A stretch of DNA of 64,000 bases, taken from contig CAZNFW010000013.1 in assembly GCA_964572725.1 (NCBI GenBank), forward strand, positions 3,171 to 67,170, read 5' to 3'. Under the pieces are notes generated by a model that saw nothing but the letters and a program-made list of their open reading frames with translations, had not been told where the DNA came from and did no database searches. A program made the position numbers and the translations under genes. This stretch comes from Rosettibacter sp964572725 (GTDB taxonomy: Bacteria; Bacteroidota; Ignavibacteria; Ignavibacteriales; Melioribacteraceae). Shown piece after piece: positions 16,279-25,140 of the stretch; the first letter of the stretch is position 1, and the number at the start of each line of letters is the position of its first letter.

Positions 16279-18945
16279 TTATTTTGTTAATTCAACTGTA
16301 ACTGTACCTCCTCCCATCATTGCACTAAGTTTTGATTCAGATTTTACCAATGTTTTTGTATTAACATCAAGCCATAAAATTTGTGCATCTTCGTCACCTT
16401 CTACTGGTTTAACCAAAACTTTATAAGTCTCATACTCACCTGCTGGAAGTGTTACTTTCTCTTTGCCAGCTACTTCAATAATTTTAGTCTGCACATTTGC
16501 TTTCATAATGTCAAGTTGTTTGTATGATGTTTTATATCCTTCTACTAAAGGTAAAGACTTCAAAGCTAATTCTACTCCTGCTCCGTCAGTTAAAGCTGGA
16601 GAGTCAATTTTAATATTTATTGGCATTTTTTGAGGACCTGCATCAATTTGTCCTTCTACTTTATCCTCACTAAATTTTAAATGTATAGAAGCTGGTCCCT
16701 GTTTAATATCTCTTTTTATTGGCAATAATGTATTTGCATCAACAATCAATGTATCATTTCCTCCCATCATGCCAGTTACTGCATCAACAATAACAAAAAC
16801 ATTTTTACCATTAAGTTCAGATTTTTTTATTTCTCTGTTTACATTCATTTCAAATTTTTGACCTCTTGTTTCAATTTTTACAACATAATTAAAAGATGAC
16901 GGTTGAATAGCCGAACCATCAAATGAAGTAAGTACATTACTAATAGTCTCTCGTTTTGGCATTGTTACAGTTTTAATATCGACAGTTATTTCATCAAGTT
17001 TCTTTTGGATTTCTGGTTTTACATCTTCCTGCATTCTTCCACCTAAATGTTTGGCAAAAAATTTCTCCATTGCTACTATCATTGCAAGACGATTTTCTTT
17101 ACCAATAAATCCATGTCCTTCATCAGGTGCAACAATATATTCAACCTGTCTTCCTAAATCTCTGAGGGCAACAACAATTTGGTCTGATTCTGCTTTTTTA
17201 ACGCGGGGGTCATTAGCTCCCTGAACAACAAATAATGGAGCTTTAATATTACTTGCATAATTAAGTGGAGATTGTTCCTCGAGCATTTTTCTTTCTTGTG
17301 GGTTATCAGGATTACCAACTCTAATAGTAAAAATTTTCTTTATTGGTGCCCAATACGGTGGAATTGAATTCAACAAAGTAATAATATTCGATGGGCCAAC
17401 AATATCAAACCCTGCTGCATATAAATCCGGAGTAAAAGCTAATCCTGCTAAAGTTGCATAACCACCATATGAACCTCCTGCAATTCCTACCTTTTTGGGA
17501 TCAGCAATTCCTTCTTTAATTAAATAATTTACACCATCGGTTATATCCTGCTGCATTGCACCTCTGCCCCATTGCTTATTTCCTGCGTTCAAAAATTTTT
17601 TTCCATATCCTGTAGAACCTCTAAAATTTGGAAGTAGTACTGCATAACCTCTGTTAGCTAAAAACTGTGCTAATGGATTGTAGCCCCAATAATCACGAGC
17701 CCATGGACCTCCATGAGGAACTACAACTGTTGGCAGATTTTTTGGTGTAATACCTTTAGGCAATACCAAGTAGGCAGGAATCAACAATCCATCCTTAGCT
17801 TTATATTTAATAGGTTTCATTTCTGCAAGATATTCAGTAGGCAAGTTTGGTCTTGATTTATAAAGTAGTTCTGCTTTACCAGTTTTTCTGTTGAACAAAT
17901 AAACAGAACCTGGGTCAACATCTCTCGATACACTAACTATCCACAAATTTTCATCTTCAGTCATTGAATTCAAAAATATTTCACCCTCTGGAACAACTTT
18001 TTTCAACTGCATAAAGGCTTTTTCAAAATCTTTGTTCTTAAAATAAATTCTTAATCTGTCAGCTCTATAATATGTTGCAATAAGTTCATTTGTAATATCA
18101 GAAAAAACAGCACCCCCAAAATCAACTTCGTTTTTAGGATCTCTTTCAATAAATTTTGTTTTACCAGTTTCCATATCAAACAATACTAATTCAGTCTTAT
18201 CAACTTTATCTCCTTTATTAGTTACGAGATAAAAACTTTTTCCATCAGGTGTAAATCTGTAGGGTTCTGCTGTTTCTTCACTTGTTACTTGATAAATTGT
18301 AATTAATTTTTCACCGTCAATTTTCAGAATTTCTGTCCCCCCATCTTCAGTTTGTCTTACTCCAAGCCTCAGATTCCCATCTAAATCAAAAACCCATCCT
18401 GCAACATTCTCATCATTTTTTCTAATTAAGGTTCTTTCTCCTGTTTTTAAATTCAGTTTGTAAACATCATGAAGTTGAGGATTACGGTCGTTTAGACCTA
18501 TAAAAATTTCATTTGGTGTTTTCTTTGGGACATCATAAATATAAGCTCTTACATTTTCGAGTGGTGTTAAATCTCTTGAAGGCGGAACTGGATCTCCTTT
18601 ATCAAGCGGACTTACAGCATAAACTCTAAAATTTTCATTACCTCCCTGATCCTGAACATAAAGAACATATTTACTATCTCTTGACCAAAAATAATTTGTA
18701 ATTGGTCTTTTTGTGTCATTGGTTAATGGGCGAGCTTCTTCAAATTTTTGATTAATTTCTTTAATCCAGATATTACGCACATTATTGTAAGGTTTGATAA
18801 AGGTAATATACTTTCCATCTGGTGAAATTTGAGCACCCGAAATTTCCGGGTCACCAAAGAAAAGCTCTCTGTCAATAATTGGTGGAAGCTGAGCAAATGA
18901 TTTCATAAAAAACCCAATAAAGAAAATAATAATTAATTTTTTCAT
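16279..18945 (-). CDS. Exported S9 family (prolyl oligopeptidase-like) peptidase with C-terminal accessory domain
   Basis: A serine peptidase, probably periplasmic. The start is set at 18945 (MKKLIIIFFIGFFMKSFAQ, a signal peptide) by GAGGG seven bases upstream; the frame is open to 18972. An N-terminal beta-propeller-like half (ISPDGKYITF, SRDSKYVLYV) precedes the alpha/beta-hydrolase domain. That domain has nucleophile Ser in GIAGGSYGGYATLAG (about residue 490), Asp in QGANDPRV and His in PDEGHGFIG. Unusual for S9 enzymes is a further region of about 230 residues (about 655-888, ending WLDVNTKTLVKSESKLSAMM and GTVTVELTK). It looks like a beta-rich lipoprotein-carrier or DUF3108-like domain. 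It has its own terminator. Substrate is unknown; peptides from extracellular protein breakdown are likely. Confidence 0.93.
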   Translation of the reverse strand: MKKLIIIFFIGFFMKSFAQLPPIIDRELFFGDPEISGAQISPDGKYITFIKPYNNVRNIWIKEINQKFEEARPLTNDTKRPITNYFWSRDSKYVLYVQDQGGNENFRVYAVSPLDKGDPVPPSRDLTPLENVRAYIYDVPKKTPNEIFIGLNDRNPQLHDVYKLNLKTGERTLIRKNDENVAGWVFDLDGNLRLGVRQTEDGGTEILKIDGEKLITIYQVTSEETAEPYRFTPDGKSFYLVTNKGDKVDKTELVLFDMETGKTKFIERDPKNEVDFGGAVFSDITNELIATYYRADRLRIYFKNKDFEKAFMQLKKVVPEGEIFLNSMTEDENLWIVSVSRDVDPGSVYLFNRKTGKAELLYKSRPNLPTEYLAEMKPIKYKAKDGLLIPAYLVLPKGITPKNLPTVVVPHGGPWARDYWGYNPLAQFLANRGYAVLLPNFRGSTGYGKKFLNAGNKQWGRGAMQQDITDGVNYLIKEGIADPKKVGIAGGSYGGYATLAGLAFTPDLYAAGFDIVGPSNIITLLNSIPPYWAPIKKIFTIRVGNPDNPQERKMLEEQSPLNYASNIKAPLFVVQGANDPRVKKAESDQIVVALRDLGRQVEYIVAPDEGHGFIGKENRLAMIVAMEKFFAKHLGGRMQEDVKPEIQKKLDEITVDIKTVTMPKRETISNVLTSFDGSAIQPSSFNYVVKIETRGQKFEMNVNREIKKSELNGKNVFVIVDAVTGMMGGNDTLIVDANTLLPIKRDIKQGPASIHLKFSEDKVEGQIDAGPQKMPINIKIDSPALTDGAGVELALKSLPLVEGYKTSYKQLDIMKANVQTKIIEVAGKEKVTLPAGEYETYKVLVKPVEGDEDAQILWLDVNTKTLVKSESKLSAMMGGGTVTVELTK

Positions 18946-19091
18946 TGTGTTTCCCTCATAAATGTTAATCATAAACTTAATTAAGAATAAATTAAAACAC
19001 CATATAATTTTGAATTTTTTTTATTCTTGACAGGGCTCACATAAAATTTATAAATATTATACTACTATTGCACAGGGCAAAAAAGAAAGAT

Positions 19092-19196
19092 ATGAAAATG
19101 ATTACCTATCTAATACTTGGACTTATGCTCATTTTGATTTTAATATTTCTGAAAAAAGTAATCCGAATTTTTAAAGAGCTCAAATCTGATAATTAA
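19092..19196 (+). CDS. Possible 34-residue single-span membrane protein
   Basis: An ATG-started ORF (MKMITYLILGLMLILILIFL, then KKVIRIFKELKSDN): one hydrophobic helix followed by a basic stretch, the layout of a small membrane protein. A TTGACA element (19027-19032) and a weak purine-rich RBS (AAGAAAGAT) lie upstream. It falls between the divergent S9 and ybaK genes. Coding is plausible but unproven at this length. Confidence 0.4.
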   Translation: MKMITYLILGLMLILILIFLKKVIRIFKELKSDN

Positions 19197-19290
19197 AAAC
19201 TAATTCAGTCTGCAATTATGTATCATCCATTGAATTACTAACAAAAATTATTTTTAATTTCGGGATAATATTTTATTATATTAGGTCAAA

Positions 19291-19755
19291 TTGAAAACTA
19301 ATGCTATAAGAATTCTTGAATCAAAAAATATTTTTTATGAAACAGCGGAATATGAATTCAATGAAGATGAAATTGATGCTGTATCTGTAGCAAAAAAATT
19401 AGGAGTTAACTCAGAAATTGTTTTTAAGACACTTGTAGCACGCAACGAAGAAAATAATTTATTTGTTTTTGTAATTCCTGGATGTTATGAATTAAATCTG
19501 AAAAAAGCATCAAAAGCATGCAGCTCCAAAAAAATAGAATTAATAAAAGTGAAGGAACTTAAATCAATCACAAGTTACATTAGAGGCGGATGTTCACCCA
19601 TTGGAATGAAAAAACCATTTCCAACTTTTATTGATGAAACAGCACAACTATTCGATTACATTTATGTAAGTGCTGGAATAAGAGGAATGCAGATAAAAAT
19701 TTCCCCCACAGATTTATTGAATGTTGTTAACGGTCAATTTTTTGATTTGATTTAA
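19291..19755 (+). CDS. ybaK: YbaK/EbsC-type aminoacyl-tRNA deacylase
   Basis: A trans-editing protein that removes wrongly attached amino acids from tRNA, typically Cys from tRNA-Pro. The 154 residues show the catalytic lysine region (IVFKTLVARNE), the block ELNLKKASKACSSKKIEL, and the diagnostic GGCSPIGMKKPFPTFIDE and GIRGMQIKISP. The start is TTG at 19291 with AGGT five bases upstream; no better start exists. It stands alone between convergent and divergent genes. The prolyl-tRNA synthetase in this window has its own INS editing domain, which normally removes Ala, so this protein would complement it. Confidence 0.92.
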   Translation: MKTNAIRILESKNIFYETAEYEFNEDEIDAVSVAKKLGVNSEIVFKTLVARNEENNLFVFVIPGCYELNLKKASKACSSKKIELIKVKELKSITSYIRGGCSPIGMKKPFPTFIDETAQLFDYIYVSAGIRGMQIKISPTDLLNVVNGQFFDLI

Positions 19756-19802
19756 GAATTCATTTACCAAAAATATTTTATAAGCCAGTTATATTAAATC
19801 AA

Positions 19803-19838
19803 AATCCATCTGCATACCTAACAGCATGCAGATGGATT
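19803..19838 (-). terminator. Intrinsic terminator of the M49 peptidase gene
   Basis: A 13-pair stem (AATCCATCTGCAT / ATGCAGATGGATT) with a ten-base loop, 11 bases past the stop codon on the minus strand and followed by TTTGATTT. The plus-strand side has no T run. Confidence 0.8.
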
Positions 19839-19848
19839 AGAACAAAAC

Positions 19849-21891
19849 TTAATTATTTACTTGCAATATAGAATACTCTTTAGCATAGTAAAGCATTTGT
19901 TCCGTAAAATCTTCGGGATATTCAATTTTTACATCAATAATTTCATCGCCATTCATTACTGGAATCAATTTTGGATTGATAAAACCAGCATAAGGTGCAA
20001 TATTTAATTTATAATATCTTTCTAATGCTTCTTTATGAAGTTCAGAATCAACTTTTACTCCATAATTTTCTACGAGATTTTTGCCGGCTTCGTAATCACC
20101 CTCTGATTTTATTCTTTGTATTTCGCGAAGCAATTGTCCAAAAAGATTTCTGAGTTTCTCGTAATTATTTATAACAAAATATGTTTTTCCATTTTTGTTT
20201 TTCTTTTCAATTACATTTTCCGGCATGCCTTTCTCATAAACCCATTTAGCAATAAGCTGTCTGTTTCTCATGTGAGCTTCTTCTAAATTTTCTCCGGGTT
20301 TAATTCTTGCCAATTGAACCATTAAACCATTTCTGATATAAGAATCATATTCAGCTTTGCCTGCTTCGAGTGATGGCATTACACCAATATCAATTAATTT
20401 TTTATCCATTATAAAATACAAAGCTACTAAATCTGCTCGAGCTTCTTCGAGTGTTGATGCATAATTTTTTAATGTTTCATTTGGCTGTCCTACACCAGTA
20501 TTAATTTTACCTGATGCGTGTCCAATAACTTCATGCATATCAGTATGCAAATCGCTTGCAAGTGCACCATATTTTTTTGCTCTATCAATTTCTTCTTTGG
20601 AAAATGCAAATTCTTCGAGCACTCCGCTTGTTTCTGCAGCTTTGTTATAAGAGTATACAATATTACCAAGATTTACAGACTTCGAACCATGTTCTTTTCT
20701 AATCCATTCAGCATTAGGCAAATTAATTCCGATAGGAGTTGACGGTGAAGCATCCCCGGATTCTACAACTACTGTAATTACCTTTGCTGAAATTCCTTTA
20801 ACATTCTTTTTCTTATGTTCAGGCATTATTGGAGAATTATCTTCAAACCATTGTGCATTATCACTTATTGCTTTTATTCTTTTTGTAGCTTCCAAATCTT
20901 TAAATGAAACGATCGATTCAAACGACCCTCTGTATCCAAGCGGATCATTGTAAGTTTCTATAAATCCATTAATCACATCAATAACTGATGAAGTATCTTT
21001 AACCCATTCAATATTATATTCATCCCATTTTTTCAAATCACCAGTTTCATAATATTCAATCAATAAATTAAGAGTTTTTCTTTGCTGTTCATTTTCCGCA
21101 ACCTCTACTGCTTTTTTCAACCAATAGATAATTTTCTGAATCGCAGCATCATACATTCCATTTAATTTCCAGAAGCGTTCGTAAATTTTTCCATTCTCTT
21201 TTACAAGTTTTGAATTCAGTCCATATGAAATTGGTCTTTCATCATTTGGATTGATAATTTTTTTATAATAATTCTCTACTTCCCTTTGAGTTACATTTTC
21301 ATAAAAATTAACTGCGGAAGTTTTAATTAAATCAAACTCAGAATTTTGATTGACTTTAATTGCATCAACATTTGGGTCAAACAAAATAGGTTCTAACTTT
21401 GTTATCAAATTTTCAATTGTTTTATTATCTTTTAGTGGAAATTCTTTTGGGTCAGAATTTTTTACTAACTCTGCAAAATATTCTTTTGAAAATTCAGGTA
21501 AAAATTTTCTATTGGAATAATGATGATGAATGCCATTTGAAAACCAGACTCTTTTTGTATATATCATAAAATTCTGGAAATCCGGAGTTGTTCTATCTCC
21601 TTTAAAAGTTTTTACTATAGCTTCGAGAGTTTTTCTAATTAAAAGATTGTGTTTATAATTTTGATCCCAGATTATATCTCTTCCACACAAAGCAGCTTGA
21701 TAAAGATAATAAACTAATTTCTTTTGCTGCAGAGTAAGATTCTCGAATCCATCAACTTTATATCTCTGAATTCTTAAATCTGCAAATTGTTCTGTTACAT
21801 ACTTGAAATCATCTTTTATTTCTTTATTTGCACAACTCATAATTATAAATCCCGTAATTATTAGGTAAAAAAATTTTTTAATTAGATGCAT
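19849..21891 (-). CDS. Dipeptidyl-peptidase III family (M49) lipoprotein
   Basis: A zinc exopeptidase that releases dipeptides from the N terminus of oligopeptides. The 680 residues start with a type II signal peptide (FYLIITGFIIMSCANK; lipobox Cys at residue 20), so it is membrane-anchored. The M49 zinc motif is HEVIGHASGK, and the second motif EEARADLVALY supplies the third ligand. These place it in M49, whose HExxGH has one extra residue compared with HExxH. Like the S9 and M16 enzymes nearby it is exported, which suggests extracytoplasmic peptide use. It has its own terminator. Confidence 0.93.
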   Translation of the reverse strand: MHLIKKFFYLIITGFIIMSCANKEIKDDFKYVTEQFADLRIQRYKVDGFENLTLQQKKLVYYLYQAALCGRDIIWDQNYKHNLLIRKTLEAIVKTFKGDRTTPDFQNFMIYTKRVWFSNGIHHHYSNRKFLPEFSKEYFAELVKNSDPKEFPLKDNKTIENLITKLEPILFDPNVDAIKVNQNSEFDLIKTSAVNFYENVTQREVENYYKKIINPNDERPISYGLNSKLVKENGKIYERFWKLNGMYDAAIQKIIYWLKKAVEVAENEQQRKTLNLLIEYYETGDLKKWDEYNIEWVKDTSSVIDVINGFIETYNDPLGYRGSFESIVSFKDLEATKRIKAISDNAQWFEDNSPIMPEHKKKNVKGISAKVITVVVESGDASPSTPIGINLPNAEWIRKEHGSKSVNLGNIVYSYNKAAETSGVLEEFAFSKEEIDRAKKYGALASDLHTDMHEVIGHASGKINTGVGQPNETLKNYASTLEEARADLVALYFIMDKKLIDIGVMPSLEAGKAEYDSYIRNGLMVQLARIKPGENLEEAHMRNRQLIAKWVYEKGMPENVIEKKNKNGKTYFVINNYEKLRNLFGQLLREIQRIKSEGDYEAGKNLVENYGVKVDSELHKEALERYYKLNIAPYAGFINPKLIPVMNGDEIIDVKIEYPEDFTEQMLYYAKEYSILQVNN

Positions 21892-21974
21892 GTCAGCCTC
21901 AAAATTTATTTTTTTATTTTTGTATTCAAAAATATGATTATATAAAGTGCTTTACAATTTTAATTGAGTCAATA

Positions 21975-22328
21975 ATGAACCAAATTAATATTCAAATAAT
22001 TGGAACAAAAAATTGCAATGAAACACGCAAAGCTGAAAGATTTTTCAAGGAACGCAGAATACAGTTTCACTTCAGAGATTTGAATGAAAAAGGCTTATCA
22101 AAAGGAGAACTTGAAAATATTAAAGCAAAAATACCTCTTGAAGATTTAATTAACGGGGAAGGAAAACAATTCAAAAAAAGAAATCTTCAGTTTATGCTTT
22201 TTGATATTGAAGAAGAATTATTAAATGATCCGCTTTTGATAAAAACTCCAGTAGTACGATATGGCAAAGAAGTTACTATCGGTTATCATCCGGAAATATG
22301 GAAGAAGTGGTTAAGTGATTCCGTTTAA
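21975..22328 (+). CDS. ArsC/Spx-like thioredoxin-fold protein
   Basis: A 117-residue protein of the ArsC family (arsenate reductase, YffB and Spx relatives). The N-terminal GTKNCNETRKAERFFKERRI has the catalytic Cys followed by Arg (CxxxR) as in glutaredoxin-type arsenate reductases. Other family parts are HFRDLNEKGLSKGEL and LLIKTPVVRYGKEVTIGY. No arsenic-resistance genes are nearby, so a redox or stress role is equally possible. Its last 18 bases overlap the end of the convergent HAD gene. Confidence 0.85.
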   Translation: MNQINIQIIGTKNCNETRKAERFFKERRIQFHFRDLNEKGLSKGELENIKAKIPLEDLINGEGKQFKKRNLQFMLFDIEEELLNDPLLIKTPVVRYGKEVTIGYHPEIWKKWLSDSV

Positions 22329-22934
22329 ATTAATTCCTCTGATTTTTAACTCATCGATTAAATTTTCGTAGTTTAAAAATTGAATTCCATCCCATCCGCA
22401 TCTTTTCGCACCCTCAATATATTCGATTACATCATCAATAAATAAATGTTCTTGAGATGGTTTTTGTGTGTAGGATTCAACAGCTCTGTAAATTTTTTCT
22501 TCTGGCTTAACAGCCCCAACTTTATGAGAAAGAAAAATCTTATCGAAGTAATTCAAAAATTCATAATGACCATAACCATATTCTTCATGAATTTCATTTG
22601 TATTTGATAATAAAACAACTTTAAAATTCTTCTTAAGCTGTGGAATTAATGATATAACATTTTCATTCAAAGTAAAAATATCCGAATAAATTTTACAAAA
22701 TTGTTCAATTGAAACTTTGTGTTCCATCCAGTTGGACATAGTCTCTAAAAATTCTTTGCGTGTAATTTTTCCCCGCTCAAAATTTCGATGATATTCATAA
22801 TTCTCACTATAAAGTTTCGCAAATTTATTTCCAAGACCATCACTTATTGAATTCAGTTTATTTACAATTTTTGAATAATCAAATGGGATTAAAACATTTC
22901 CGAGGTCAAAAACAATAACAGAATATTTTCGCAT
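22311..22934 (-). CDS. HAD superfamily hydrolase (subfamily IA)
   Basis: A phosphatase-type HAD protein of 207 residues. Motif I is FDLGNVLIPFD (DxxxV variant with second acidic residue replaced by N-V), motif II VLLSNTNE, motif III with Lys in HKVGAVKPEEKIY, and motif IV LFIDDVIEYIEGAKRCGW. The order matches epoxide hydrolase-like/YihX phosphatases. In motif I the expected second Asp (DxD) is Gly, so it reads DLGN, which is usual for the YihX-type group. Substrate is unknown. The 3' end overlaps the convergent ArsC-like gene by 18 bases. Confidence 0.9.
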   Translation of the reverse strand: MRKYSVIVFDLGNVLIPFDYSKIVNKLNSISDGLGNKFAKLYSENYEYHRNFERGKITRKEFLETMSNWMEHKVSIEQFCKIYSDIFTLNENVISLIPQLKKNFKVVLLSNTNEIHEEYGYGHYEFLNYFDKIFLSHKVGAVKPEEKIYRAVESYTQKPSQEHLFIDDVIEYIEGAKRCGWDGIQFLNYENLIDELKIRGINLNGIT

Positions 22935-22975
22935 TTCTCACCTTATAATTAAAATAACTATACAAAAATAAAAAA

Positions 22976-23027
22976 AGAGGTCATTCCAAAATAATACTGA
23001 AATACCTAAGATTTTGAAATGACCTCT
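22976..23027 (-). terminator. Intrinsic terminator of the M16 peptidase pair
   Basis: A long stem of 16 pairs with one mismatch (AGAGGTCATT... / ...AATGACCTCT) and an 18-base loop, six bases past the stop. On the minus strand it is followed by seven Ts. Confidence 0.9.
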
Positions 23028-23032
23028 AAAAA

Positions 23033-25099
23033 TTATTTAACTTCAAAAAGTGAATCTGGAAGATTTGTATTAACTTCAACTGAAGAAACATTTAATTCTA
23101 TAGACTGCGGACCGAAACTCTGTACAAATTTGAATGGATATTTCAATCCCTGCACTTCTTTATAATCACTTAAATCCATTGTTTGCATAAAACTTCCTTG
23201 AGGTGTTGTAACATTACTAATTGTTCTTATTAATAATCCGGATTCAACATCATAATATTGTGTTGTTTTCTTTCCGGAAGAAGAAGTCAAAACAACTTTA
23301 TAAGCATCTTTTCCATTAATTGATTCAATACCAGCAAGTTCAGGTTTTAAACCATATTTTGCATAATCAAGTGGAGCATCTAAAGCCTGTTCTTTTAAAG
23401 ATTCTACCTGTTCACTATTAAGTTCCTGAGATTGTCCCATTACTTCTACCTTTCCTTTCTCTCCGTCAAAAATTGTTTTTTGTTGAAATACTCCTGCATC
23501 AATTAACTGCATTAACTTGTTAGGATATTTTTGAGATATTGTAACATTAATATTCATTCCCTGAGTAGAACCTGTTAATTTAATTACTCTGTCTTTTACT
23601 TTTAATAAATTTTCTTTTCCTCCAATTACTTCAATATATTTATTTATCACCTGTTCTACTGTAAGTCCAGCAGGCAATTTTTTTAATGACGGGTCATATG
23701 GATTGCCGAACACATCATAATATTCAATTTTCCCAGTAATGCTCAGATTAGTAAGATTCTTTGAAATTTCTTCTCCATTGCCAACAACAAGAATGTATGC
23801 GTTAGCTGGTTTAATATATTTCTTTGCTGATTCAAGTACATCATCAGCAGTAACTGCAGCAAGATTTTTTAGATAATTTTTGTAATAATCTTTAGGAAGA
23901 TTAAATCTTGCTGTATTGATTGCAAATCGAGCAATAGTTGCTGGATTTTCGAGACTTCTGATGAATTCACCTGCTAAATAATTCTTTGCTTTCTCGAGCT
24001 CCTGTTCACTTACTTTTTCATTTCTAATTCTCTTCATCTCTTTTAAGATTTCTGTAATTGCACTATCTGTCACACTGTTTCTAACCTGAGCAAAAGCAAA
24101 GAAACTTCCTGCAATTGGGTCTGCTTTAAGCTGAGAATAAGAACCATAAGTATAACCTTTGGATTCCCTCAAGTTCATAAATAATCTGCCGGTTGCACTG
24201 CCGCCGAGAATTAAATTCATAACGGAAGCTTTTATTTCATCTTCGCTTCCTATTTTTAATTCTGCTGGATAACAAATTGCTATTACAGACTGAACTGAGC
24301 TGGGACGGTCAACCAAACAAACTTTATTTATCAAAGGCGGTTTAGGTGTTTCATAAAAATTTTTTGGAACATCTTTCTTTTCCCATTTGCCAAAATATTT
24401 TTGAATGAGAGATTTTGCTTTTTCTTTGTTGATATCTCCAACAACTGCAAGATAAGCTGCATTTGGTTTGAAATAAGTTTCATAATAATTTTTGCACATT
24501 TCAAGAGTAATTGAATTAACCGATTCCTCAGTTTCAGGTTCACCATAAGGATGATTATTTCCAAACATTAATACTGAACTTACTCTTCTTGCAATAGAAT
24601 TTGGTTCATCTTTAGATACTGCAATAGAAGAAAGCATCTGCTTTTTAATCTTATCAAGTTCTTCCTGCTTAAAATTTGCATTTAAAATTATATCAGACAT
24701 TATTTCAAGAATTTTTTCTTTATGCTTTTCGAGTGCACTTGCAGTTATTCCATTTGGTGAAGTAGATAATTCTGCACCAATAAAGTCAATTTCTTCATCA
24801 ATTTTATCTTTTGTTCTTGTTTTTGTGCCTGTTCTTAATAACTCTCCTGCTGCTGAAACATAACCTACATGATTTCCTTCAAGTATTGGATCTATGTCAA
24901 TAAATAGACTAAAAGTAACTCTTGGGAGTTTATGATTTTCAACCACAAAAACTTTTAATCCATTGGGAAGTTCAAAAGATTCGTATTCTCCAATTTTAAC
25001 TTCAGGAGCTGGAGCAGGTTGAGGAAGTTTTGACCTGTCAAGTTGTGCAAACAAAGGCACAAAAGTCATTAATGCTATTGATAATATTTTTTTAATCAT
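23033..25099 (-). CDS. M16 peptidase-like subunit lacking the zinc motif, with C-terminal extra domain
   Basis: The non-catalytic partner of the M16 peptidase encoded just upstream. The start is set at 25099 (MIKKILSIALMTFVPLFAQ, signal peptide) by GGAG nine bases before. Where active M16 proteins have HxxEH it reads AGELLRTGTKTRTK, so no zinc site. It keeps the RxxxxxY substrate-binding part (LRESKGYTYGSYSQL). From about residue 480 onward there is an additional domain of about 200 residues (INKYIEVIGGKENLLKVKDR..., YYDVESGLLIRTI, KYPFKFVQSF) that resembles LolA/LppX-type lipoprotein-carrier folds. The heterodimer layout, active plus inactive subunit, is known for bacterial M16B enzymes. Confidence 0.9.
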   Translation of the reverse strand: MIKKILSIALMTFVPLFAQLDRSKLPQPAPAPEVKIGEYESFELPNGLKVFVVENHKLPRVTFSLFIDIDPILEGNHVGYVSAAGELLRTGTKTRTKDKIDEEIDFIGAELSTSPNGITASALEKHKEKILEIMSDIILNANFKQEELDKIKKQMLSSIAVSKDEPNSIARRVSSVLMFGNNHPYGEPETEESVNSITLEMCKNYYETYFKPNAAYLAVVGDINKEKAKSLIQKYFGKWEKKDVPKNFYETPKPPLINKVCLVDRPSSVQSVIAICYPAELKIGSEDEIKASVMNLILGGSATGRLFMNLRESKGYTYGSYSQLKADPIAGSFFAFAQVRNSVTDSAITEILKEMKRIRNEKVSEQELEKAKNYLAGEFIRSLENPATIARFAINTARFNLPKDYYKNYLKNLAAVTADDVLESAKKYIKPANAYILVVGNGEEISKNLTNLSITGKIEYYDVFGNPYDPSLKKLPAGLTVEQVINKYIEVIGGKENLLKVKDRVIKLTGSTQGMNINVTISQKYPNKLMQLIDAGVFQQKTIFDGEKGKVEVMGQSQELNSEQVESLKEQALDAPLDYAKYGLKPELAGIESINGKDAYKVVLTSSSGKKTTQYYDVESGLLIRTISNVTTPQGSFMQTMDLSDYKEVQGLKYPFKFVQSFGPQSIELNVSSVEVNTNLPDSLFEVK

Positions 25100-25140
25100 T
25101 TTTTCAAACTCCTTTTGTTCCACATAAATTTTTTATCATT

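Noticed and set aside
18946..18972. Upstream start of the S9 peptidase at 18972
   Set aside because: It would add nine residues before a complete signal peptide; the GAGGG SD fits only the ATG at 18945.
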